Source: Gomphosphaeria aponina SAG 52.96 = DSM 107014
GTDB taxonomy: Bacteria; Cyanobacteriota; Cyanobacteriia; Cyanobacteriales; Gomphosphaeriaceae
Assembly (NCBI GenBank): GCA_016903655.1
Contig: JADQBC010000024.1
Coordinates: 1 to 36,249, forward strand
Direction: 5' to 3'
Length of the DNA stretch: 36,249 bases
In this document: positions 23,764 through 31,976 of the stretch, piece by piece
Position numbering within the stretch: position 1 is the stretch's first letter
Layout: the number at the start of each line of letters is the position of its first letter
The notes under the pieces: model-generated
The model's input: the letters and a program-made list of their open reading frames with translations, nothing else
Database searches by the model: none
Told to the model about the DNA's origin: nothing
Program-made: the position numbers and the translations under genes

Positions 23764-24462
23764 TTAAGCTTCTCGAGCTTTAAAACGTTCAAGCTGAGAA
23801 GCTATTTGTTTTGGATCACCAGCGGCAAGCACTTTCCCCCCTTCAAGTAAAAAAGCACCGTCACAATAATTTAATTCTTCTAGTCGATGAGTCACCCAGA
23901 GGGCAGTTAAACCGCGATTTTTCACTAGGTGTTGTACCGCAGCGACTAACTCAAGCTGAGTGTCAGCATCGAGTAGAGCTGTAGGTTCGTCAAAAAGTAC
24001 AACCTGACAATGACGAGCGATCGCCCCAGCAATGGCAACTCTTTGTTTTTGTCCCCCACTTAAAGCGTAGATTGGTCTTCTTTCAAAATCTAAAAGATTA
24101 ACTGCACTCAAAGCTTCTCTTACTCGGGCACGAACTTGTACCAGGGAAAGTTTTTCTGCCACTAACCCAAATGCAACATCTGCGCCTACTGTAGGCATTA
24201 CTAGCTGATGGTCTGGATTTTGGAAAACAAAACCCAGGGGCTGTTGAATTGCAATTTGCCCTGCTTCTGGAGTTAAGATGCCACCGAGTAACCTTAATAA
24301 AGTAGATTTGCCACTGCCATTAGTGCCTAACAGCATCCAAAATTCTCCAGTAGGTACTTCCAGAGAGCAGGATTGGAGTACGGTGGCTCCGTTACTCCAA
24401 CTAAATTGTAAATCCTGCACTGTAATGGCTGGTGGCTTGTTAACCTGCTCTCTCAAGGTCAT
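23764..24462 (-). CDS. Energy-coupling-factor/CbiO-type ABC transporter ATPase
   Basis: This 232-residue ABC ATPase has all the usual motifs: Walker A GTNGSGKST (46-54), Q-loop FVFQNPDHQLVMPTV, signature LSGGQKQRVAIAGAIA, Walker B VVLFDEPTALLD and H-loop WVTHRLEEL. The FQNPDHQ form of the Q-loop and the short single-domain size fit the CbiO/EcfA group, which powers vitamin or metal-ion uptake. Membrane and substrate-binding subunits are not nearby, so the substrate is unknown. The start overlaps the UPF0367 stop by 4 bases, implying coupled translation. A hairpin with a T-run follows the gene. Confidence 0.9.
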   Translation of the reverse strand: MTLREQVNKPPAITVQDLQFSWSNGATVLQSCSLEVPTGEFWMLLGTNGSGKSTLLRLLGGILTPEAGQIAIQQPLGFVFQNPDHQLVMPTVGADVAFGLVAEKLSLVQVRARVREALSAVNLLDFERRPIYALSGGQKQRVAIAGAIARHCQVVLFDEPTALLDADTQLELVAAVQHLVKNRGLTALWVTHRLEELNYCDGAFLLEGGKVLAAGDPKQIASQLERFKAREA

Positions 24463-24731
24463 TTTTCCACAGGGGCGGCAAAAAAGCCTGGAACTCTACC
24501 AGAAGCTGCTGCACCAGATTTTTGAGAAATCATGACCGCAGCAATTAAATCACTTCTCACTGCTACTTTTTTTCCCTCCTCCTTTTCGCAAGTGAGTTCG
24601 ATGATTTGATTTGTTGGGTAGCGCATTGCTTCCATGATTTCTTTGTAAAGATTTTCTGCATCTGCTGCTTCTTTCCGTTGTACCGCAACTGGCATGGGGG
24701 TATTCTTTAATGATACGTCGATGGTAAACAT
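24459..24731 (-). CDS. UPF0367 family protein
   Basis: This 90-residue cyanobacterial protein begins MFTIDVSLKNTPMPVAVQRK with EAADAENLYKEI. It continues IELTCEKEEGKKVAV and ends QKSGAAASGRVPGFFA. This is the UPF0367 pattern found in cyanobacteria and some plastids; its function is unknown. No catalytic motif or membrane segment is visible. It overlaps the downstream ABC ATPase by 4 bases and is divergent from psbD, with a shared intergenic region of about 270 bases. Confidence 0.83.
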   Translation of the reverse strand: MFTIDVSLKNTPMPVAVQRKEAADAENLYKEIMEAMRYPTNQIIELTCEKEEGKKVAVRSDLIAAVMISQKSGAAASGRVPGFFAAPVEK

Positions 24732-24867
24732 CCAATCTCTCTTGATAAACTCACTACTGATGATCTTAGACTTCTCTTGCCACCTTGGGAAACTGGATTT
24801 CTGATTTGGCTCACTCTCGGGGGCATAGCAGCTATTTTTAAGATTTTCTTAAGAATTTACTTGGCAG

Positions 24868-24895
24868 TTGGACAAAGTTTAGATTAAGATATAAA
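24868..24895 (+). promoter_or_regulatory. Probable psbD promoter
   Basis: TTGGAC (24868-24873) and TATAAA (24890-24895) are separated by 16 bases, close to the sigma70-type consensus used by psbA/psbD genes. The AT-rich stretch before it contains TTAAGATTTTCTTAA. The leader to the ATG would be about 95 bases. This is a prediction from sequence only. Confidence 0.45.
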
Positions 24896-24998
24896 GTAAA
24901 GAAAGGTAACGTTTTCTCAGAAACCAGTGAACAGCTTTCCAGGCAAGGGAAGTAGGTTCACAAAAACAGTACTCATAAAATATAAGGAGATTTGCGTC

Positions 24999-26057
24999 AT
25001 GACAATTGCAGTCGGACGTGCTCAGGCACAAAGAGGATGGTTCGATGTCCTCGATGACTGGCTAAAGCGCGATCGTTTTGTGTTCGTAGGTTGGTCTGGT
25101 CTTTTATTGTTCCCTTGTGCTTATTTGGCACTGGGTGGTTGGCTGACAGGGACAACATTCGTAACCTCTTGGTACACTCACGGTCTAGCTAGTTCTTATT
25201 TGGAAGGCTGCAACTTCTTGACAGTAGCGGTTTCAAGTCCAGCAGATGCTTTTGGACATTCTTTATTGTTCCTTTGGGGCCCTGAAGCTCAAGGGAATTT
25301 TACCCGTTGGTGTCAAATCGGCGGTCTGTGGCCATTTGTAGCTCTGCATGGTGCTTTTGGTCTGATCGGTTTTATGCTGCGTCAGTTTGAAATTTCTCGT
25401 CTAGTAGGGATTCGTCCTTATAATGCGATCGCTTTTAGTGGCCCAATCGCTGTATTTGTCAGCGTATTCCTAATGTACCCTCTAGGCCAGTCTAGCTGGT
25501 TCTTTGCTCCTAGCTTTGGCGTAGCTGGTATTTTCCGTTTCATCCTCTTCTTGCAAGGTTTCCACAACTGGACTCTCAACCCCTTCCACATGATGGGGGT
25601 AGCAGGTATTCTGGGTGGTGCACTACTCTGTGCTATTCACGGTGCAACGGTAGAAAATACTTTGTTTGAAGATAGTGATCAAGCTAACACTTTCCGTGCT
25701 TTTGAACCAACTCAAGCAGAAGAAACCTATTCAATGGTGACTGCAAACCGTTTCTGGTCACAGATTTTCGGGATTGCTTTTTCTAATAAGCGCTGGTTAC
25801 ACTTCTTTATGTTGTTTGTGCCAGTAACTGGCTTGTGGATGAGTTCAATCGGTATTGTGGGTTTGGCCCTCAACTTGCGTGCTTATGACTTTGTGTCTCA
25901 AGAAATTCGCGCGGCTGAAGATCCAGAGTTTGAAACATTCTATACTAAAAACATTCTGTTGAATGAAGGTCTGCGTGCTTGGATGGCACCTCAAGACCAA
26001 CCTCACGAAATGTTTGAGTTCCCAGAAGAAGTTCTCCCTCGTGGTAACGCTCTGTAA
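24999..26057 (+). CDS. psbD: Photosystem II reaction-centre protein D2
   Basis: This 352-residue protein is the full and usual length of D2. It starts [20 protein letters not shown]. The five-helix D1/D2 fold is evident. [36 protein letters not shown] (which contains the His ligand to chlorophyll and to the non-heme iron), [20 protein letters not shown] and [20 protein letters not shown] are conserved. The ATG at 24999 has TAAGGAGA 10 bases upstream. A longer frame from 24927 is not supported by the family. psbC normally overlaps the 3' end of psbD, but here a terminator follows at once, so this is the stand-alone psbD copy (psbDII type). The C-terminus reads [17 protein letters not shown], against the more usual HEQFIFPEEV. 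Confidence 0.97.
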   Translation: MTIAVGRAQAQRGWFDVLDDWLKRDRFVFVGWSGLLLFPCAYLALGGWLTGTTFVTSWYTHGLASSYLEGCNFLTVAVSSPADAFGHSLLFLWGPEAQGNFTRWCQIGGLWPFVALHGAFGLIGFMLRQFEISRLVGIRPYNAIAFSGPIAVFVSVFLMYPLGQSSWFFAPSFGVAGIFRFILFLQGFHNWTLNPFHMMGVAGILGGALLCAIHGATVENTLFEDSDQANTFRAFEPTQAEETYSMVTANRFWSQIFGIAFSNKRWLHFFMLFVPVTGLWMSSIGIVGLALNLRAYDFVSQEIRAAEDPEFETFYTKNILLNEGLRAWMAPQDQPHEMFEFPEEVLPRGNAL

Positions 26058-26079
26058 GGAATGTAAAACATTTTTGTCG

Positions 26080-26113
26080 GGGGTGCGGCATTGCCGTACC
26101 CCTAATTTTTTGG
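26080..26113 (+). terminator. Intrinsic terminator after psbD
   Basis: GGGGTGCGGC, loop ATT, then GCCGTACCCC, a 10-bp stem with one G-U pair. TAATTTTTTGG follows. It begins 23 bases after the psbD stop and confirms that psbD is not co-transcribed with psbC. Confidence 0.8.
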
Positions 26114-26181
26114 GGGAGAAAATTAGTAATTTTACTTAAAAAGAGTTAAGATAAATCTAAAGGAAAAAAGAGGTAATTACA

Positions 26182-26925
26182 TTGTTTAGGAAAATGGATG
26201 GGTTAGGGGAAAAAACTCTGAATAAAATAGCGGAGCTGGCACTTTCAAGCCAATTGAAACAATCAGAAAAACTAACTGTTGAGGTGAAAACTGATCCGAA
26301 TTTATTGGCGAAGGGGATGTTGGAGTCTTTGGCGATTAATGGGACGGGTTTGGTGATGCAAAAAAACCAGCGGCTGCAGGAAATGCAAATTATTTTGAAA
26401 AGTATTGCAGTTAATCCTCTGAAAGCTTTGATGGGGAATATTCAACTGAGGAGACCATCTCAGGGAACTGCTTGTATTGTATTGAATGAAGCAGATATCG
26501 AAAGTGCGATCGCTGTTGAAACTCTCCGAAAACAAATTAGGAATTATAAAATTTATCTGGATGGACAGAAAGTAACAGTTGACATTGAAAAGGTAAATTT
26601 TCGGTTGCTTGCTGATGGAAAAGTTGACATTAAAGCTCGGTTTCGTATTTGGGAAACGGGTCAAATGAGAGAGGTTTGCTTGACAATTACACCGCGAGTT
26701 TGTGCCACTGGGCGAGGGGTAATCATTGAGGATGTTAAGTGTAGCAAGGGAGAGGAATTATCTCCTTTATTGACTAATGCTTTGATTGAGGAAGCTAAGA
26801 AAATTTTAAATCTTAGTAGTTTTCAAATGGATGGCATATCTTTATTAATTAACAAATTGGTTATTCAAGAAGGGAAGTTAACTTTACAAGCTGCTGCGGG
26901 TATAACTCGCTTTCCTACTGTTTAG
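26182..26925 (+). CDS. DUF2993 (LmeA-like) phospholipid-binding domain protein
   Basis: This 247-residue protein matches the cyanobacterial DUF2993 family. It has LNKIAELALSSQLKQSEKLTV, AKGMLESLAINGTGLVMQKN then QRLQEMQI, a beta-rich middle (RLLADGKVDIKARFRIWETG), and a C-terminal FQMDGISLLINKLVIQEGKL then TLQAAAGITRFP. The family is related to the LmeA/TULIP-like lipid-binding fold, but the role in cyanobacteria is not known. There is no signal peptide. The start is a TTG at 26182, with AAAAAAGAGG 9 bases upstream; an ATG at 26194 would shorten it by four residues and is also possible. Confidence 0.8.
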   Translation: MFRKMDGLGEKTLNKIAELALSSQLKQSEKLTVEVKTDPNLLAKGMLESLAINGTGLVMQKNQRLQEMQIILKSIAVNPLKALMGNIQLRRPSQGTACIVLNEADIESAIAVETLRKQIRNYKIYLDGQKVTVDIEKVNFRLLADGKVDIKARFRIWETGQMREVCLTITPRVCATGRGVIIEDVKCSKGEELSPLLTNALIEEAKKILNLSSFQMDGISLLINKLVIQEGKLTLQAAAGITRFPTV

Positions 26926-27083
26926 TTTTGGGGAAAAAATGACTTATGCAAATCCTGTTGCAAATTGAGCATTATTAGGGTGGTTGATTGAGCGAAAAAA
27001 TGGCGTTGCCCCCTTAGAAAAGGCTAACACGCTTGAATTAAATAAGCCCTGCGCGCAGCTGGAGATGATGGATGCACTTGATG

Positions 27084-27227
27084 GGCGTTGCTGAAATGAA
27101 ATATATATTTACAAAAACTACTAACCAAACTAAAACCCTCTCCCCACTCCAAACGAAGCAACTCCGCGCTTTACTGGCACTACATATCGTGCCCGTAGGA
27201 GGTTTCATTCTTCAATTCAGCAACGCC
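27084..27227. mobile_element. MITE-like element with GGCGTTGCTGAA/TTCAGCAACGCC terminal inverted repeats
   Basis: This is a 144-base element with perfect 12-base terminal inverted repeats, GGCGTTGCTGAA and TTCAGCAACGCC. The inside matches the element at 22725-22846 in reverse orientation, including AACCAAACTAAAACCCTCTC and GAAGCAACTCCGCGC. It has no coding capacity. It abuts the DUF29 relic, so it may have inserted into that gene. Confidence 0.75.
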
Positions 27228-27228
27228 A

Positions 27229-27360
27229 CTCAAGTATAAATATCAATTAGCAAAAGGTTCTCGAAGTTGGCTTGGGAGTATTATTGAACATCGGATTAGA
27301 ATCCATAAGGCTTTGAAAAATAGTCCTAGTCTTAAGGTTTTTTTTGGCGGAAGTTTTTGA
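27229..27360 (+). pseudogene. DUF29 family C-terminal relic
   Basis: The frame directly after the MITE reads LKYKYQLAKGSRSWLGSIIE followed by HRIRIHKALKNSPSLKVFF. This is the second half of DUF29 proteins (K..YQ...RSxSW..SI.EHR.RI...L..SPSLK). The N-terminal half is absent and no start codon is available, so it is a fragment left by the element insertion or other loss. Confidence 0.75.
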
Positions 27361-27640
27361 GGTCAGTTCAAATTTTTTCTTGAGTTTTTTAGCTAAAATA
27401 TTTGAGTTTAGTTTCTGGTTGAGAAGCTCATTTTTTTTATTTGCCTATTTATTGGTGAGTCCTTTTTTTTTCCTCCTTTTTTTTCTTGGTTTTTCTTTTT
27501 ATCTTAATCATTTTTTTTTTCAATTGTCAAGAGCTTTCAGAAAAAACTTTTTCTACTTTTTTCTCCTTACCAATAACTTTACCAACTGTTCTCAAACATC
27601 AATATAGAGCTTTCCCCTCTACCGTTACTGTTAAATATCT

Positions 27641-30600
27641 TTAAACAAACACGAAGTTATCTGCAGAAATTTGCTCAGGAGCTATCCCTACTAAACTTGC
27701 TAATTTTAAGCCATTTGAACCAATGGAAATAATGGTATTCTTATCAGCTTGAGTCAAGGTTAAATCTGCAAATTCTAACCCTAAACCGCCAATTCCTAGT
27801 ACATCTACCCCTACTTCAAAATCAGTTATTTGATTCATTGCGGCGGGATATTCTGCGGTTGCTAACCAGAATTGCTCTGCACCCAGACCTCCAGTTAAAA
27901 TATTATCACCACCGTTTGTGATATAGAAAGCATCATTCCCTTCATTTCCTAATAAGATATCTTTGCTTCCTGCGGTAATAATATCGTTACCATTACCACC
28001 ATAAATAATGTTTGGCACAGCAGCATTTGCTGAAGTTGCATCCACAAAATCATCCCCATCACCTGCAAAAACTAATTGCTGTGCTTGGCTATTTTGTACT
28101 TGAATTACATCTGCTTCTGTTGTGCCAAAAATCCTTTCCATGGGAGGAGTTGGGATAACAAAATTATCTGGATTATTTAACTCCTCAGCACTAATATAAA
28201 GGAAAGTAGCTAAAGGCTGGACTTTTTCTCCATCATTAATCCCTAGTTCAGTATTTCCTTCTACCTCAGTAAAGACTAAATCACTAAACTCAAGAGGGCG
28301 CCCATTAATTACTATTCCTTTTAACCCAATTACATCTTCCCCTGGAGTCCAATCTGTAACTGTGTTAATTTCTTCTGGTAATTTATCTATTGCCAACCAG
28401 AAAGCATCTTGATCTTCATTACCTGTTAAAGTGTTTCCACTTCCTGCATATAGTTCATCTTTTCCAGGGCCACCATCAAGAGTATCCTCTGTTCCTTCTC
28501 CGCCAACGATCACATCAGCACCTTCTTGACCATAGAGCTTATTAGAACCGCCTCCTCTTGAAGCATCTATGGTATCTTTCCCTGTACCGCCCATGAGTTT
28601 ATCAGCATTTCCACCAATGATCTGATCTGCTCCTGAATCACCTTTAACTGTATTGTTGTACTCTGGTTGAGATTCTGTGACATCAATTACATCATTCCCC
28701 CCATTTCCATGAACTATCTGATTCTGATTTGCTGATGAATCTAGTTTGATTTCATCTCCTTCATCTTCACCATAAATTACCTCAGTCTCTTCATCATTTT
28801 CTGGGTCAAAAGTTGAGAGAATATTTGCCATGTGCAGTTCCATATCTTTGGCTAAATATTCTTCTACTACTTTAGGGGCTTCTGAAGGTGCTAACCCAAT
28901 GAAAATGGCTACTTTTTCCAGGTCTTCTTCACTGCGTAAGCTAAAAGGTTCGTCTTGCTCAATGGCATTTTTAATTATATTAGCCAGAGCATCAATAACC
29001 ATTGCTCCTCCTTCTGCAACTGTTGCGGCTAGCCCTTCTTTTACCAGATATTCTACCCCTACTGCCATTAAATGACCTATTTCTTGATTGATTAAAGCTT
29101 TTTCTTCGAGCAGGTCACTATTTTCATCATCTGTTTTATATGAGCTGATAAAAGATTGGATATGATCATCATCAAGAATATTGGGATGGAGAGCTATGCC
29201 AAAATGCTCTGCAAGTTGTTCTTGTGTGATTCCTTCTGCTGAAATTGCTGTGAATAAAGTAGATAATGGACTGATATGTTTAAATTCTTTTGGTGCTGTT
29301 AATACCAGTTGATATGATTCATTATCCAGAATATATTTTCCACCCAAACTAACAATTGTTCCCTCTTTTGTATCTGTCTCTAGTTTGGAATGATCATAGT
29401 AGCCATCTTCATCAGTTTTTGTGGAGGGTTCATTTTTATCTAATTTCCCGTTCTCATTTTCATCTCGGAAAACTGTTGCCCCTTCTATGTAGCTATTTTG
29501 GGCTGAACCCTGACCAATTTTGTTTTCGTAACCTTCTTTCACATATATTTGAAAGAAGTTAGCATCACTTTCGTTAGAGCCAGCAGCTTGTTTGACTACA
29601 GCCCAACCTTCATCACTTTCCAATTGAAAATTTTCCAACAATACTTGTGGTCTTTCTGAACTTTTTGTATCATCATAAAACTTTGTAGCGGGAACTCCGT
29701 ATATCCCTAAATCGTTGTAGGTTACACTCTGATTTTCGCTATGAAAGTCACCAACACCTAATACTAAGGCATCTTCTACTCCAAAATCTTGAATAACAGT
29801 CATGTCTGCCCAGACTGGTGGAGTTGGTTCTTTTCCTTTCCCTGTAAAAAGATTTACTAAGCCAATAATAGCTTGTACTGATTTAACTGCTATGGCAAAA
29901 TAAGGACTTACTTCTTCTATTGCTTCTGTTGCAACTTCTGCAGCAACTTCTGCAAAATCTAGGACTACCTCTGTTATTTCAAGAGCGCCTGGGGCTTCTG
30001 ATGTAGTTTCCGCATCAGGAGCAAATATCATAAAGACATCATTGTAACGTTCTCCTTTTTCCTCATCACCCCTTAATACATCGTTATTGCCATCTATTTT
30101 TCCCGTAGCAATAACATCAAATCCATTCCCACCGTTAATAGTATCGGTTCCTTTTCCTCCATCTATGTAATCATCTCCGTCATAACCAAACATCTGATCG
30201 TCTGATTCTCCGTCATTTATAGTCTGGAAACTATAATATAATTTATTACTGTCATAATCTCTTTCAGATATTTGATCATTGCCTTCTCCGCCAAATATAT
30301 AACTTTCTTCCTCTGAATCACCAACTATAATGAGGTCTTTATTACCACCTGTAGCCCCGTAATCAGTGGGGAGTTCTTTGGCTATGTCATAATACTTGTT
30401 TACAAAATCACTCAGATCTGTCTTAGCATTTTCACCAATTCTGTAGGCTACGCTATACTTATTGTTGTTCTCTTTAAGCCAAACCACTCCGATTGCATAT
30501 CGACCATCTTCAGTAAGATCTAAGTCATCAAAGTAGTCCCCTGACCCATAAATTGTCGGTAAAAATTGTATACTACGACTAGCTGCTAACCTACCACCAG

Positions 30601-31672
30601 TACCAACAAGAGTACCAACAGGAGGAAATTCTAATTTGTTGAAATAATTACCAGTTTCTGACGCTCCCACTATGATTTCACTTCCATCGTCCGTCATGGC
30701 TATAGCTGGGTCATATCCCTTTGTATATTGTGTATCTTCATACCAAGTAATGAATTTCTGGTTTGGATTTACTTTACCGACTTGATAGTAAAGATCGCCA
30801 ATAGTATCTTTTGTTTGACCCTCATCTACTAAAACTACATTCCAGTTATCATCCATGGCAATATCTGGATAGATGCCCCTACCAAATTTTTGATCATCTT
30901 CCCAGTCAATGGTTTTTGTTGTCTCATTTACTGTGCCTACACTATAGTATAACCCGTAGTCATCTTTGGACTTTTCACGCCATTGAGCTACTGCCACCGC
31001 TGTTTTTCCATCACTACTTAATGCTATAGATGGTTTGTCCCCAGTGTCATAGAAATAGCTATCACCCCAGTCAATGGCCGTTTGTGCCTCGTTGACAATA
31101 CCAACACGGTAATAAAGGTCTAGATTATTCCCCTCATCTTCATACATTGATATCACAACTCGCCCATCGTCACTTATTGCCACATCAGGTTCTTGTCCTT
31201 CCCCAATTTCAAAGTTACTTGGGGCTTCGTCAAAACCTTCAATGGTTTTGGTGTCCCGATTTAATTTTCCTATAGTATAATATACATTATAGTTGTCAGA
31301 CACTGAACTTACTACGATGTCATCATTACTAACTGCCACAGAAGTATCACTAGCGCCAATTACGTATTCTGTCCTATCAGTCCAATCAATCAGCTCTCTT
31401 GTGGCAGGTTTGACTGGTGCGAAGGATGAGATCTTGTTATCCCATGTTGCACTATCAGGAAGCTCGGAATATTCACCAGGATCTAACTCTAAAAATGACC
31501 CTCTGAAGTCTGTATCTGGAAAAAACCGCCAAGTACCAGAGTTAATTTTAATTGAGGATATTTTGTCGTTCCATTGATCCTGATAAACAAACATGCGACT
31601 AGCGCTCACAGGGCCTAATTTTTCTCCCTGGAAATTCTTCTCTGTGAAGACTTCTACTGATTCTCCTGACAT
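27641..31672 (-). CDS. RTX-type calcium-binding protein with beta/gamma-crystallin and propeller-like repeats
   Basis: This 1343-residue acidic protein begins with a beta/gamma-crystallin domain (3-86; VEVFTEKNFQGEKL, WRFFPDTDFRGSFLEL). At 103-415 there are five or six repeats of about 52 residues with D.A...DG...V and LYY.VG.VN..T.TI.W, probably a beta-propeller. RTX-like GGxGxD nonapeptides follow at 460-530, then a helical region and an EF-hand-like insertion (FRDENENGKLDKNE, 735-748). A helical domain (795-950) precedes two further RTX blocks (985-1095 and 1195-1265). There is no N-terminal signal, so type I secretion through the C-terminal end is expected. Its ATG has GGAG 9 bases upstream. 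It is paralogous to the next gene over most of its length from about residue 455. The function (adhesin or surface or matrix protein) is inferred. Confidence 0.82.
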   Translation of the reverse strand: MSGESVEVFTEKNFQGEKLGPVSASRMFVYQDQWNDKISSIKINSGTWRFFPDTDFRGSFLELDPGEYSELPDSATWDNKISSFAPVKPATRELIDWTDRTEYVIGASDTSVAVSNDDIVVSSVSDNYNVYYTIGKLNRDTKTIEGFDEAPSNFEIGEGQEPDVAISDDGRVVISMYEDEGNNLDLYYRVGIVNEAQTAIDWGDSYFYDTGDKPSIALSSDGKTAVAVAQWREKSKDDYGLYYSVGTVNETTKTIDWEDDQKFGRGIYPDIAMDDNWNVVLVDEGQTKDTIGDLYYQVGKVNPNQKFITWYEDTQYTKGYDPAIAMTDDGSEIIVGASETGNYFNKLEFPPVGTLVGTGGRLAASRSIQFLPTIYGSGDYFDDLDLTEDGRYAIGVVWLKENNNKYSVAYRIGENAKTDLSDFVNKYYDIAKELPTDYGATGGNKDLIIVGDSEEESYIFGGEGNDQISERDYDSNKLYYSFQTINDGESDDQMFGYDGDDYIDGGKGTDTINGGNGFDVIATGKIDGNNDVLRGDEEKGERYNDVFMIFAPDAETTSEAPGALEITEVVLDFAEVAAEVATEAIEEVSPYFAIAVKSVQAIIGLVNLFTGKGKEPTPPVWADMTVIQDFGVEDALVLGVGDFHSENQSVTYNDLGIYGVPATKFYDDTKSSERPQVLLENFQLESDEGWAVVKQAAGSNESDANFFQIYVKEGYENKIGQGSAQNSYIEGATVFRDENENGKLDKNEPSTKTDEDGYYDHSKLETDTKEGTIVSLGGKYILDNESYQLVLTAPKEFKHISPLSTLFTAISAEGITQEQLAEHFGIALHPNILDDDHIQSFISSYKTDDENSDLLEEKALINQEIGHLMAVGVEYLVKEGLAATVAEGGAMVIDALANIIKNAIEQDEPFSLRSEEDLEKVAIFIGLAPSEAPKVVEEYLAKDMELHMANILSTFDPENDEETEVIYGEDEGDEIKLDSSANQNQIVHGNGGNDVIDVTESQPEYNNTVKGDSGADQIIGGNADKLMGGTGKDTIDASRGGGSNKLYGQEGADVIVGGEGTEDTLDGGPGKDELYAGSGNTLTGNEDQDAFWLAIDKLPEEINTVTDWTPGEDVIGLKGIVINGRPLEFSDLVFTEVEGNTELGINDGEKVQPLATFLYISAEELNNPDNFVIPTPPMERIFGTTEADVIQVQNSQAQQLVFAGDGDDFVDATSANAAVPNIIYGGNGNDIITAGSKDILLGNEGNDAFYITNGGDNILTGGLGAEQFWLATAEYPAAMNQITDFEVGVDVLGIGGLGLEFADLTLTQADKNTIISIGSNGLKLASLVGIAPEQISADNFVFV

Positions 31673-31861
31673 AATTTAATCTCCATTAATCTAATTTAGG
31701 TTTCTTTCACTCAACTATGTTAGCACAAAACCGAATCTATCTGCAAGAGTTTAAGGATCGAGAGGTGATTTTAGTCAACTGCTCTGAGGTTTTTTTAAGA
31801 CAGAATGTAATTTATGAAAATTAATTAAATCCTTGACTTTTACAACATCCCAGATTTTCCC

Positions 31862-31976
31862 ACATCACCAGATCCTGGCAATCGGAGCGGGTGCTGCTGA
31901 CCTTTATGCTGCATTATGTCTCCCCCAAAATTTACGAGTGGGTTTGATTAAATACCTACAAGAGGAGTTGGGATAA
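31862..31976 (+). pseudogene. nadB: Relic of the 5' end of nadB (L-aspartate oxidase)
   Basis: Read on the plus strand, one frame gives PHHQILAIGAGAADLYAALC followed by LPQNLRVGLIK. That corresponds to the FAD-binding start of cyanobacterial L-aspartate oxidase (VIGAGAAGLYAALCLP..LRVGLITK), with one Gly of the loop changed to Asp. It ends at a TAA at 31976. It overlaps the 3' end of the minus-strand RTX gene at 31948, so a rearrangement joined the two. Confidence 0.7.

Larger units (their letters stand above)
26926..27640. other. Gene-poor region with MITE, DUF29 relic and T-rich tract
   Basis: No intact gene is supported in about 715 bases. The region holds the MITE-like element at 27084-27227, a DUF29 relic at 27229-27360 and a strongly T-rich plus strand from 27340 to 27590. 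The stretch at 27003-27100 has a short frame that I do not recognise. Confidence 0.55.

Noticed and set aside
24927..24998. Upstream extension of psbD giving 24 extra residues
   Set aside because: D2 proteins begin MTIAVGR; a good ribosome binding site (TAAGGAGA) precedes the ATG at 24999.
27344..27607. Plus-strand open frame of 87 codons rich in Phe and Leu
   Set aside because: It arises from T-rich low-complexity DNA, has no recognisable domain or ribosome binding site, and overlaps the DUF29 relic.
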